From assembly GCA_027943335.1 (NCBI GenBank), contig BSBK01008423.1:310001-374000 (forward strand): DNA of 64,000 nt, written 5' to 3'. This stretch comes from Chamaecyparis obtusa. Taxonomy: Eukaryota; Streptophyta; Pinopsida; Cupressales; Cupressaceae. The notes beneath the pieces were generated by a model. It did not search any database, was not told where the DNA came from, and was given only the letters and a program-made list of their open reading frames with translations. Numbering within the stretch: the first letter of the stretch is position 1; the number at the start of each line of letters is the position of its first letter. Shown here piece after piece: positions 22,311 to 32,818 of this stretch. The position numbers were made by a program, and so were the translations under genes.

Positions 22311-23702
22311 TCAAGTGCGAGTAGTTGTATACAAGATGTGTTCGTCTGGGAATTCCACTTGTACCGGCATACTATCCTGGATTGGAAAATTAGCTAATTG
22401 GTTGGCAATAGCTTGTCCTTTTATTGCCTTCCTTTCAACATACTCTATGTCGAATTCAGTGAGGACCATCATCCATTTAGCGAGTCTACCCGTCAGGGCA
22501 GCCTTACTAAGCAAGTATTTAAGGGGATCAATTTTGGCAACCAAATGTATGGTATGAGCAAGCATGTAGTGGCACAACTTTTGAGAAGCAAACACCACCA
22601 CCAGACAAGAATTTTCAATATTATTGTAATTGATCTCATAGGAGACTAGAGTACGACTGATATAGTATATGGCCCGTTCTTTCCCAGTATCATCTGATTG
22701 AGCCAATAATGCCCCTAGGGAAGTGTCTGTAGCTGAAATATATAGGATCAATGGTTTCCTTGGAATAGGAGGCATTAGGATCGGAGGATTGGCCAAGTAT
22801 TGTTTGATCTGATCTAGGCTCTTTTGACAATCCTCGTTCCAAACACAAGGAGCACCCTTATGCAATGTCTTGTTGAAGGGTTGCACTCTATCTGCAAGCT
22901 GAGAAATAAACCTCCTAATTGATTGAAGACGTCCCTGAAGACTTCTCATTTGGCTGATATTCCAAGGAGGTGCCATATCTAGGATTGCTTGGACCTTTTC
23001 GGGGTCAACCTCGATACCTTTTGCTGATATTATGAATCTTAAAAGTTTACCTGAGGTGACGCCAAATACGCACTTCTTTAGATTCAATCTGAGTTGAAAT
23101 TGTTCCATACGATCTAGAATTACTTCTAGATCATTGAGGTGTGTGTCCCTTTTTCTTGATTTTGCCAGGGTATCATCCACATAATCTTCCATATTTTTGT
23201 GCATCATATCATGAAAGATAGTCATCATATCTCTTTGGTAGGTTGCTCCTGCATTCTTTAATCTGAATGGCATGACGTTCCAGCAATAGGTTCCCCATGC
23301 ACATGTGAATGCTATTTTTTCTTGGTCTTAAGGAGCTATTTTGATTTGATTATACCCTGAGAAACCATCCATTAGAGAGTATATGTCATAGCCCACCGTC
23401 ATGTCCACTATCATGTCAATGTTTGGAAGTGGAAAATCATCCTTTGGGCATGCTTTGTTTAAATCTCTAAAATCTGTGCAGACACGAATGGACCCATCAT
23501 GTTTGGAGATAGGTACTATGTTTGAGATCCATTCTGCATAATCGATGGCTCTAATAAATCCAGCTCTTAAAAGTTTTTCTAATTCCCCTTTGACAAGTAG
23601 AGCTACATGTGGATGCATTTTTCTTAATCTCTGTTTTACTGGCTTGACTCCTAGAGCTATGGATAAGTGATGCATTATGAGATTCGTGTCAAGCCCTAGC
23701 AT
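22311..23702 (-). pseudogene. Element B reverse transcriptase and first RNase H
   Basis: RT begins near 23702 with RKMHPHVALLVKGELEKLL and contains IVPISKHDGSIRVCTDFRDL, NKACPKDDFPLPNIDM, MDGFSGYNQI and the catalytic motif YVDD (in MEDYVDDTLAKS, near 23180). The RNase H (tether to 22311) contains LYISATDTSLGALLAQ and AIYYISRTL. The pair copies element RNA to DNA and degrades the template. Sequence style (LRAGFIR, DFRDLNKACPKD) is that of the Tat/Athila branch and clearly differs from element A. A stop separates the two open parts near 23327-23274; no frameshift is needed to join them. Confidence 0.92.
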
Positions 23703-23738
23703 GTCTGAGTAGGTCCATGCAAAATTATTATTTTTTTT

Positions 23739-25850
23739 CTATAAAAATTGTACATATGCCTTGGTCTCTTCCTCTGATAAAGACTGAGCAAGATGGACTA
23801 TCTGAGGATTTTCTTCTGTGTTTAAATTGACTAGCTTTGTTGGTTCAATCAATATTGATGATCTATCCTGGAAATAACTCGGCAAGTTATTAAGTACCCC
23901 ATCCTTAGGTGCCTCAAAGAGGTTTTCACCTTTGGATGCGTCATTTCTATTTACTATTTTTGGTTCTGACACCACCACAAAGTGGTTTTCGTCATCAGAC
24001 CTATTTTTCTTTTTCTCTTTTATTTTGAGACTGAGGTACTTAATATCAGGCTCTATCATGCTGGTTGTTGGTTCACTGGTGGAAGCAGCCATAGGTTCAA
24101 GAGCATTCAGATAGTAGGCAATTTTGTAATCATTGTGGAAGGTGAGGAATGTGGGCTCTTGATGGTGCTGAGACCAGTCAATTAGGTTAAAGTGAACAAG
24201 GGGTAGGTCAATGACTGGTTCAATGTTGTTTATGCGAAAGGTGTCATCTCTGGTGACCATATAATTGGAGTTCATCAAGTCTTCTCCTAAGATACCTGAA
24301 TTAGGACTCATCCTATCAAATGAAGCGTCATCCACTAAGGTGATTTGAGGAGTGCAATCCTCTAGTCCTGCACTAGGATCGTTAGTCGCATCGGGTTGGG
24401 TACTATAGGCATGGATAGTATCCACATCCAGATCAATTGTTGCATCTGAAAGTGAGTCCCATTCATATTCATGGGAGTCTGTCTCTGAGTCATCATTTAG
24501 GCCTCATGATGTAGAAGCCTCAAGGTTAGGAAGGGTTTTTCCCTCTCTAGTGCTAGTATTGGTACTATCCGTCGCAGCTAGGACAGTAACACTTTCCTTT
24601 GTCGATCTAGCAGTCACACAGTCACTATCCATCACAGCTGGGATAGTAGGACTATCAAGTATCAAATCTGTGGAATCTCCCCAAAGGAGATTTGTTGAGG
24701 GCACCCAATCATCAGACACATCTTGTTGATTGGAAAGATCAGGCGTATAATCTGCATCACTGTCACTGTCCGTCACAGCTGGGACAGGGACACCTTTCTT
24801 CTTCTTATTCTCAAAACCTAAGCCAACCGTGGACTTATTCTTGCATCCAAAAAGAGCATGATCAAGAGGCTCAGCTTTAGCATCCAGCCTATGACTAAGG
24901 GGACCATATCCCGGATATCCCATATTTTTAACCAGTGTATACCCTTTCCCATAAGCTTCAGGTGAAGGAGCAAAATTCTCGTTATGTTTGTATTTCTCCT
25001 CGTGATAGATCCAGTCCCTTACAGCAACTTCCTCTTTCTCTTCTTGAATGGGGACCGAAGACTCGACAAATTTCCCAAACAATGTCATTGCTAATGATGA
25101 AGGCTTCATATTTGGGGATGGTCTCCCATAAGACCTAGGAGATATTGACATTTTTGTAAAAGAATCCATTTTATAATCTCCCATCCCAAGATCGATGGTC
25201 TTGAACTTCTGCTTGTATTGCTCAAGTGAACTACTAGGACTGTCAGCTTCCCTATTCAAAGGTACATGTGATCCCATAGAAATGTTATTAACTGATAAAG
25301 CACTATCTCCAAGGATGCAAATTTCTACACCGTTATGGGGAAACTTAATGCACTGGTGATATGTTGATGGGACTGCTTGCATTTCGTGAATCCATGGCCT
25401 ACCTAGCAAAATGTTGTAGGCTAGAGGTCCAACATCAACAATTTGAAATAATATATCTTTTTCTACGGGACCAATGCGAATGGGCAAAATAGCCAATCCC
25501 TTAGAACTTCTTTCTGCTTCGTCATATGCTTTGATTGTGATCCTTTTCCTTGTGTCAATGACATTCTCGAAATATCCTAGAGCCAACAACAAACTCAAGG
25601 TGCAAATATTGAGCCCCGCACCCCCATCTATCAGTACACGCCTAATAGAGGTTTTATGAATCATGACTTCGATGTGTAAGGCCAAGTTATGTGGGTGACT
25701 GATGGATTTGTCATCTTCTTTGGAGAAGGTGAGGTAATGAGGGCTAGCCAAATGGTTGACCATGTTTTGGAATTGATCAATATCTAAGTTGTTAGGGACG
25801 TTAGTTGCTCGCAAAGCATCTTCAAGGATGCGCTTGTGCTTAGGAGACAA
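23739..25850 (-). pseudogene. Element B protease and protease-RT linker with G-patch-like segment
   Basis: The aspartic protease motif is VLIDGGAGLNI at about 25634-25602 (DGG in place of DSG/DTG, as in many Tat-branch elements), followed by ALGYF. It lies about 75 residues into the open segment starting at 25850. Further on, near residues 295-350, a Gly-spaced segment (KGYTLVKNMGYPGYGPL) resembles a G-patch, as described between protease and RT in related plant elements. The following 24425-23739 stretch is an acidic, low-similarity linker leading to RT. The frame is the same as gag and RT; a stop lies near 24504. Confidence 0.8.
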
Positions 25851-25852
25851 TT

Positions 25853-28496
25853 CTAAAAGCTCAAAGATGGATATCTACGCGGGTGTACGTTGTAGCTGGT
25901 CAATAAGATTATAATTGGAATTAGGACCAATGGTAGATTTGGGAGGAGCACCTTTGGACATGGGCTGCTTAGACTTGCTAGTGCTAGGACCTCTAATGAT
26001 AATGGGTGCTTGGGCCTGTCCCCTAGTGACAGCATTGAGGGACTGGGGCATTCTTTGTGAGTGAGGACCTCTTATCACTACAGCGGGTCTTTCATCAGTC
26101 ATAGGAGTTGAGTCCACATTATGTCCATAGGGATCTTTCCCTCTCATCATGTTGACACTATCATCCACAATTTCAAGCATGTTAATAACGTTCTCCGCAT
26201 TTTTGTAGGTGTAGTTGATAGCCGCTTTGCCATTCTTATTGTTAGAATTCTCTCCTTTCTCATATTTAGGCAAGGGCTCTTTAAAGACTTTATGATCTGC
26301 ATTAGTAGTTAACCCATCCACTTGTAATTGTCCTTTCTCAATAAGGTCTTGGACAAGATGCTTGAGTTTAAAATAATTTTCTATGTCATGTCCAATCCCA
26401 TTATGAAAAATGCAAAAAGCCTTAGCATCCCACCAATGAGGTAAAGGATCCGGTATGCGATGTTTTGTAGGATCCTGTGGGTGTGCCAAATTATGAGCAA
26501 CTAATGTCTTAAAAACATTTGTATAAGATTCTCCCAATTTGGTAAATTATCTTTTCTCCGTTTTAGATCTCTTTTGATACTTAGGTTTGTCTTGTTGTGT
26601 TGAAGACGTTTGCAGCTTCATAGCTTGAACTCCATGAGAGAGGTTAAGAATTCTTTCATTTTTTACCTGAGATGAGTCAACAACTCCGTCGTTGACCACT
26701 TGCTTATTTTTGTTCCAATAGGAGTTCTTTTTGTCCTTGTTACCATTAGTATTGTTATTTTGGCTATTGTTGTTATTTATTGGTTTAGCCAAAATTCCTT
26801 GTTCTTTTAGGACATCCTCAATGCGACATGCCACCTCTACCATAGTATCAAAGGAATTAAATAAGATTTTCTTGACTTCATATCTGAGTTCTGGTATTAG
26901 ATTGCTCACAATGATATCAATTCTCTCCTCTTCAGGGATTGTCCTTAGGTATTTCAAACACAATCACCTCCATCATTGTAAAAATGTGACAAAAGATTCC
27001 CCTTGACTTTGCTTAAGTTTACACAAATCAAGCATTGTGACCGACCTTGATAAGTTGTAAGCAAAATGCTGAACAAATCTTTGGACGAGTTCTTTAAATG
27101 TCTTTACTGGAGGGGAAAGGTTGGTGAACCATTCCATGGCTTGACCTTTTAAACTCCCAGGGAATAATCTAATCAAGTAGGAGTCTTCATGGTGAAAGGA
27201 AAAGCTCATTATGTAGAGCTGTCGAACATGGTCGTGAGGGTCACCGGTGCCATCATATTTGTCATATGTTTGGAACTCAACTTTCTTAAGGAATTCTACC
27301 ATCACCACATTTTTGTCAATGGGGTTAGGACATATGGAGTCCAAATGAAACGTGCTCTTGGGAGCTTTCATCCTATCTATATCCTTTTGCATTTGTAAGA
27401 TCACCTCATCAGTTGAAGGGCTCTGTTTCTTGATCTTTTGGTGAACATCAAAATTATATGGAACTTTAGCACCTTTGTTGATAAGACTTTCCAAGAATTG
27501 GTCTTTGTTTTATTCCACATATTGCTCCACATATGCTTGAAAGGATGGTTCTTGTTGCATAGTCATGAAGTCCATATGATCAATTTTAGCATAACTTCCT
27601 CCATTCTGTGAGCCACAATGTGCTCATTGGGAGGGTTGCTTTGAATGTCTATGAGACGACTGTCTCCTATAATGGTCATATCTTGAAGCCCTTCTTCCTC
27701 TAGGACTTGGGGATCGTGAGGGTGTCCTTGATCTTCTTCTAAGGCTAGGGGAAGGGGTAGATGGGGGTGAGTTGGTCCCACTATTAGCTCCCCTCCTATT
27801 AAATCGGCTTTAGAGTTGTTGTGCATAGAGTCTATCTTCTTCTTCTTGGGTGACTCTCTTCTGTATATCCAACAATGCACGTTCCTCTTCCTCTAGTTGT
27901 TTGAATTTTTTTTTTTTAGCAGCCTGTTCATCCAAGTAGGCTTGTTTCTCTCTCTCAATGCTTCTCAATCTAGTATTTGCATATCGAGAGGTGTTTTTAA
28001 GTGGGGAGGATTGTCTTGAATGTCTTATTGCATTGACTACGTTTATGTGGTGATCACTAGATTTGTTGTTCTGGTCTTCGTGTTGTGACCCTGAATTTGA
28101 GTGAGCTTGCTTATGATGTCTCTCAGCTCGTTGGTGAGCATCAAAATACCCCACATTGTTGGGAGGTGACCCGAGTGGACTAGCATGAGAAGAACCACCA
28201 TACTTTCTTCTATGTCATTGGAAGATATCCTCAAGAGTTTGATTCATGGCTTCTCTTTGTTGTCAGGTAAAAGTGTAACTCATGTCCATGCTTGATGAAA
28301 GTGGTATGAAAGAGGTGCTCACTTCACTAGGATTAGCTCCTACATTAAAACAAACCTCAGATTCACTCTTAGGAGATTGATCAAAATGGGGTCCTTTTCC
28401 CTTAGGTTGTCGACGAGTCTTGATAGGTGGTAACTAGCTAAAGGCAACAGGGGGTCACTTCCCTTGATTGACTTGGTACCTTGTCGTAACTGACAT
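25853..28496 (-). pseudogene. Element B gag with Arg/Ser-rich N-terminal region
   Basis: The frame starts with ATG at 28496-28494 (MSVTTRYQVNQGK) and is in register with all later domains. A coiled, charged segment at about 27960-27840 (EKQAYLDEQAAKKKKFKQLEEEERALLD) is followed by an Arg/Ser-rich stretch at about 27760-27640 (SRTPSRSPSPRGRRASRYD). The capsid-like retrotransposon gag domain spans about 27300-26800 (YDGTGDPHDHVRQL, FPGSLKGQAMEWFTNL, FVQHFAYN). A zinc-knuckle-like FCIFHNGIGHDIENYFKLKH near 26420-26360 has Tyr where the last Cys is expected. In-frame stops include TGA near 28457, TAG near 28435, TGA near 28268, TGA near 28220 and TAA near 27807. Confidence 0.85.
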
Positions 28497-29025
28497 GAAA
28501 GAAAGATACTCTCAATGAGAAGGTGACCTCTCAAAGTGTCAATGCCAAACTAGGATAATCAAAGTCCTCTATTGTCCAAAAAAGAAACGAGAAGAAAAAA
28601 AAGGGCTTTACCAACACTGTCAAAGAGGTGCTTCAAATCAAAGGGTGACTACCCTTGCACTTTTGAATCAGGAGGTTGGACTAGGCCAAAAGATAATTGA
28701 AATTGAGATGAAAATGAAAGCGATTTGGACAATAAGAGTACTAAAATTTTCCCAGAATGTAGCTAACAATTTTAAAGATGAACCTTGGCACCAAGAATGG
28801 CCTTCTAACTTGACAATTATTCCAAAGTGATTTCATAAATCAAATGATGCTATCCCGGAGGACTAAAAACTAGAAATTTGGAGTCAAGATAGGTCTCAAA
28901 CGTCAAGGTGAGAAGCCTGCTCTAAGACCTAGCCTGATTAACAGTAACTAAAACTGACCAAAATTTAAGCACGGTAGAAATAAATTAGGTGATATACTCC
29001 AGGCTACTGGGGCAATAAACCTATA

Positions 29026-29210
29026 ACCGCGCGATACTTCACCCGAAGCCAGGCGAACTTCTTAGTACTGGTAGGCGATATACTCCAGGCAGGTCAGGCG
29101 ATAGTCCGTCAAGGGTGAACTATCACGTGATATTTCTCTCCAAAGAGGGTGATGTTTCTAGCAAGCGTGAAGTATCACGCGATACTTCGCTTTACAGGGC
29201 GTGATACTAT
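29026..29210. repeat. Palindromic motif cluster II (B leader, proximal to gag)
   Basis: GAAGTATCACGCGATACTTC is at 29170-29189. Variants occur near 29026 (CCGCGCGATACTTCACCC), 29070, 29122 (GAACTATCACGTGATATTTC) and 29196. This is the same core as the cluster in PMD intron 1. Confidence 0.82.
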
Positions 29211-30629
29211 TGCAGAATTGTTTAACTCTTGACCAGAATTGTGTAAAATTTGCATTTTTGGGTCTGTTTGGTCAAAATTTTCAGTCTGAGGGTTGATGTT
29301 TTCAATTTCAGTCACAATATCAGCAGAATTTTGACAGGTTTGCAAACAGTAAGGGATCAAAACATGGTCTGAAACACTTGAAACAAGGGCAAAAGCAACC
29401 TTGCCAAGACAAACACTTATGATATCAGAATTGAAACAACACCCTATGAATGCTACTGATTGTTTGTATGTAAGAACGTTTGCATTGGTATCACACAATC
29501 GAAGACACTTCAAGCAAATCTATCCTAAAAAGTCAAGGCTCAATACTTACCAACTTAGCCCACAACTTGATGCCCCCTCGCCTCACACCAAGTGGTTACC
29601 CACAATAGATGTTGGCTTTGTCATGAAAATGTCAAATGACACAACCAAAGGGACACATATGATGAGTATCTTAAGGTGATCCGGGTAAACCACTTGGATC
29701 AATCCTTGCACTAAGAAGATAAGCGGCTAAAAGAAGGTGGCTTCTATCTAATGGTTCTTAATAAAGATTTTCGTTCACAACACCCCTCTTACTCCTCATA
29801 AAGGACTAGGACCTCACGGCCTCAAGAGTACCTTAAGCATTCTTATTCAATGTTTTTCCTATGGTCGCAATCCCATGAGCTACTCACATCAAATGAAGAC
29901 AAGTGTTATGTCTACCAAGATTTTTGGTGTCCTTGATAGCCTTGAGATTATAGTGAGTTGGAATCACTTGCCACCAAGGAAAATGATGACAAAGTTGTCC
30001 CCACTTGAGTCGTTCCTCTTGATTGCTCAAGAGTAGGCCCGCTAAAAGATTCTTAAACTAAACAAAAATAGATCAACTCTTGAGGTTCAAGGTTTTTGAT
30101 TCACCACAAGGGTGAAGAGCACACTCCCCTATCTCAAAAATCTCTCCCAAACACACCAAGCAAAGAGATTCAATTACTCCCTTGCTTCCAAAACCTTAAG
30201 ATGGGTCAAGATTTTCTGATTCACCTAAAGGTGAAGAGCATACTTCTCCTACCACCTCAAGATCCCTTTCACAAGGTATTAAGATGCCTAATACAATTAG
30301 TGAATGCCACACTTGAAAGGAAAGAAAATAAACAAGCTAGAATTTTTTTTTTTTTATTTTTTATGCTTGGGCAGCCCTGCAAAAATTGTTAGTAGCCCTC
30401 TTTGACATGCATTTTCAGTAATTTTCAAGCAAATGAGAGCACCTACAAACACAACTTGTTAGACCCACAAGGTTAGCAAAATCAAAATCCAAATGTAAAC
30501 ATGCAATAAACTGCTAGATTTAAGCTAAAAGATGCGGGTTAGACCTATCTAAACATAGCAAAACAAAACAGCAAGCTAAAATAATCAAATTCAGATAAGA
30601 AAATTGGAAACACAAGTCTCTGTCAGACC

Positions 30630-30857
30630 AGGTGATATTTCTCAGACTTCACCAATATCGCGCGACACAGTTTCCTATAGTCAGGTGATATTTCTCAGTC
30701 GCGCAATACTTCTCACTATGGGTGGGTGATACTTCGCCCGATAATAGGCGATATTTCTCAGTACTGGCAAGCGATTCTTCTCTCATGTGAAGTGTCGCAC
30801 CGCTATACAAAGGTATATCGCATGATATTTCTGAAAAGTATCACGCGATACTCTGAG
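30630..30857. repeat. Palindromic motif cluster III (B leader, next to primer binding site)
   Basis: At least eight degenerate copies occur, for example CAATATCGCGCGACAC near 30652, GGGTGATACTTCGCCCG near 30724, ATATCGCATGATATTTC near 30812 and AGTATCACGCGATACTCT near 30837. The cluster ends about 90 bp before the primer binding site. Confidence 0.8.
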
Positions 30858-30946
30858 ATAAAAAATTAGAGACTGAAAATCAAGCAAAAAATTGATGAAA
30901 ATTTTGACGGAAAATGCAGAATTAAAGGGACAAAGCTAATCTACTC

Positions 30947-30965
30947 GGCCCCACAGTGGGTGCCA
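30947..30965 (-). other. Candidate primer binding site of element B
   Basis: The minus strand reads TGGCACCCACTGTGGGGCC four bases inside the 5' LTR. It starts TGG, as needed to pair with a tRNA CCA end. The tRNA is not the initiator Met type used by element A; which one it is was not determined. Confidence 0.7.
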
Positions 30966-30969
30966 TAAA

Positions 30970-31928
30970 TGTACACACTAAAATGGTGCACTTCTATGAA
31001 CCATTACATGCAAGGCTGCTCAAAAATAAGGCCTCACAAAGCGGCTCATAGCTCTTTATGCATGGAGTTGCAAGGGACTATGATGTGTTTGCTCTCAGCT
31101 AGAGCTACAAGCTTGTGACCTTGCTAGTCAACCACACAATGAGAGATTCAAGTGAGGACAAGGGCAAGAGTGCCAATATCTTCAAGAATCAAGTATGAAA
31201 ATGCAATGCAAGCTATATGATAATGCAATCTAGACTATGAAAGATAAGTACAAACTATGCTATGAAAGGAAAGAACAAGTATTACCAAGCCTTCCTATTT
31301 AGACTATGTGAGCTTATTCTATTGCATAAAATGAAACTAAGCTAACATGCCATGATCATGCAACTAAGAAAGGAAATATGCAACTAAAATGAAATGCAAC
31401 AAGTCTTCAATATCTTCAAACTCCAAATGCACCTAAAACCTATAGCATAACATTAGCATAAAACAAGTGGATATGTAAATGAAGGAGAGAGCTCTCCTTT
31501 TATAAGAAATGAGGTGAAATGGACCATGGAGATTAAGAGGCCAAAAGTCTTAATCAGCGGTGGAGCAATCCATGTGCACAAGTATCTTCCAATAGGAAAA
31601 TAAGAGTTGACTTTATGTCCATATGAGATAAAAAGTGTTTTTCTCCTTTTTATAAAATATGAATAATACTTTATTTGTGCAACTTAGGATAAGAGAAAAA
31701 TGTGGGCTTTTTATTTAATCAAAAAAGGAGGAAATATTCCTTTTAATCAAATAAAGACTTAGGATAAATGGTTAGCCCAAGGATAAAAATCCAATATATG
31801 ATCGAAATTAAGACTTGATCAAGAGATTGATATTGTTGAAAATATTGATTATTGATAAAAATAATTCAGGATAAATAAATCGAATAAATGGGGCCCAAAG
31901 TCTAGGTGACCATTTTAGGGTGCATATA
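30970..31928 (-). repeat. Right (5') LTR of element B, 959 bp
   Basis: The LTR starts TGTACACAC and ends GTGCATATA (canonical CATACA changed by one transition). A TATA box, TATAAAAG on the minus strand, lies at about 31497-31506. It is followed by the GATAC duplication (31929-31933) and the remainder of the A primer binding site. Confidence 0.92.
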
Positions 31929-31933
31929 GATAC
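31929..31933 (+). repeat. Right 5-bp target-site duplication (GATAC) of element B
   Basis: This matches 14839-14843. The following CACT (31934-31937) completes the interrupted A primer binding site up to LTR3. Confidence 0.95.
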
Positions 31934-31937
31934 CACT

Positions 31938-32780
31938 TGATGAAGGGTGCTCCCCTTAATACCACAAACACAACAGAAACAAAGAAACCCAACAATATGC
32001 AAGAATAGAAAATTAGCTTCTTATTATCTCCACAAATGTGGAATTACAAACTTTCAAAATTACAATATGCAAAACCACATGGGTATTTCCTTACAATATT
32101 GTGTAGGAAAAAGCTTCGAATCAATACCCAGAACTATTCTGAACTGCCTAAGACAATAATACAGCCTTCCTTATATAGGCAATTTTCCACCGCCTGGGAA
32201 GGTTCTATAATTTTAGCCAATAAGGCCGACCAAACTTAGAATTATTTTATTTTACATTTTATTACATCATAGACGGCTCAAGATAACAATTGAAACCCGA
32301 ACAAAATTTTTGAAGAAAATTATTTTTCGCCAATTCAGGTGGCCCAACTTCTGAAGACCATAAGTCATCACCAGTTGACCCCATCGGCTATTATAACCCC
32401 ATTTCGAAAATGCCACGAAGTACTCTACAGGCTTGAGTGGCGCAAGTGCTCATCACCCAAATTTTTGACCTCATCCGGGGCCTCTAAAGCCTTCAAAACT
32501 GAGTTCAAAATTTTTGTACCCTACTGCCAATACCGAAAATCTTTAATATCTTCCAATATACACTTGATCTGGAAATGAAACTTTACTGGCAAACTTATAT
32601 GACCAAAATGAACTTCCAAGAAAGAAATCAGATCATTTTGAGCACATACAAAAATTACCAAAAATAGTAACTTTCCATAAATAGCAGCTCTGCACAAAAT
32701 AGCCCTTATTGAATATAAAAATAGAAATATTTTTTTGGGTGATGCAAGATTGCTCTTACACCCAGGATGCTTCTGCATCA
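31938..32780 (-). repeat. LTR3 of element A (843 bp)
   Basis: The LTR runs TGATG to CATCA, with a TATA box at about 32169-32177 (minus). It is the 5' LTR of copy 2 (now 17 kb away because of B) and the 3' LTR of copy 3. It is the short form, without the 13-bp duplication. Confidence 0.9.
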
Positions 32781-32818
32781 GACACCCAAGGTAATTTGAG
32801 AAGTGACCCTGTCACGAC

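Larger units (their letters stand above)
28497..30946 (-). other. Long untranslated leader of element B
   Basis: About 2.45 kb lie between the primer binding site and the gag ATG with no convincing coding frame on either strand. It contains two clusters of the palindromic motif and an imperfect repeat of GATTCACC..AAGGTGAAGAGCA (near 30107 and 30219). Such long leaders are common in large Tat-lineage elements. Confidence 0.6.
14844..31928 (-). mobile_element. Element B: 17-kb Tat-lineage Ty3/gypsy retrotransposon with antisense PMD gene
   Basis: This is a complete but decayed LTR retrotransposon: two 959-bp LTRs, a primer binding site next to the right LTR, a polypurine tract next to the left LTR, gag-pro-RT-RNaseH-aRNaseH-integrase in one minus-strand frame, and a plus-strand spliced gene between pol and the 3' LTR. 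A second, archaeal-type RNase H after the retroviral-type one, and extra antisense ORFs 3' of pol, are known traits of the Tat lineage (Ogre, Grande, RIRE2 relatives). The LTRs differ by eye at about 14 of the first 300 bp, nearly all transitions. B occurs at only one A junction, so it most likely landed after the A array had formed. Confidence 0.92.

Noticed and set aside
28340..28534. Separate small minus-strand gene before B gag
   Set aside because: It is an out-of-frame shadow of the gag start region, which reads in another frame from 28496.
29401..30392. Plus-strand open frames in the B leader
   Set aside because: They are short and unrecognised, with no promoter or splice context, in a region better explained as untranslated leader.
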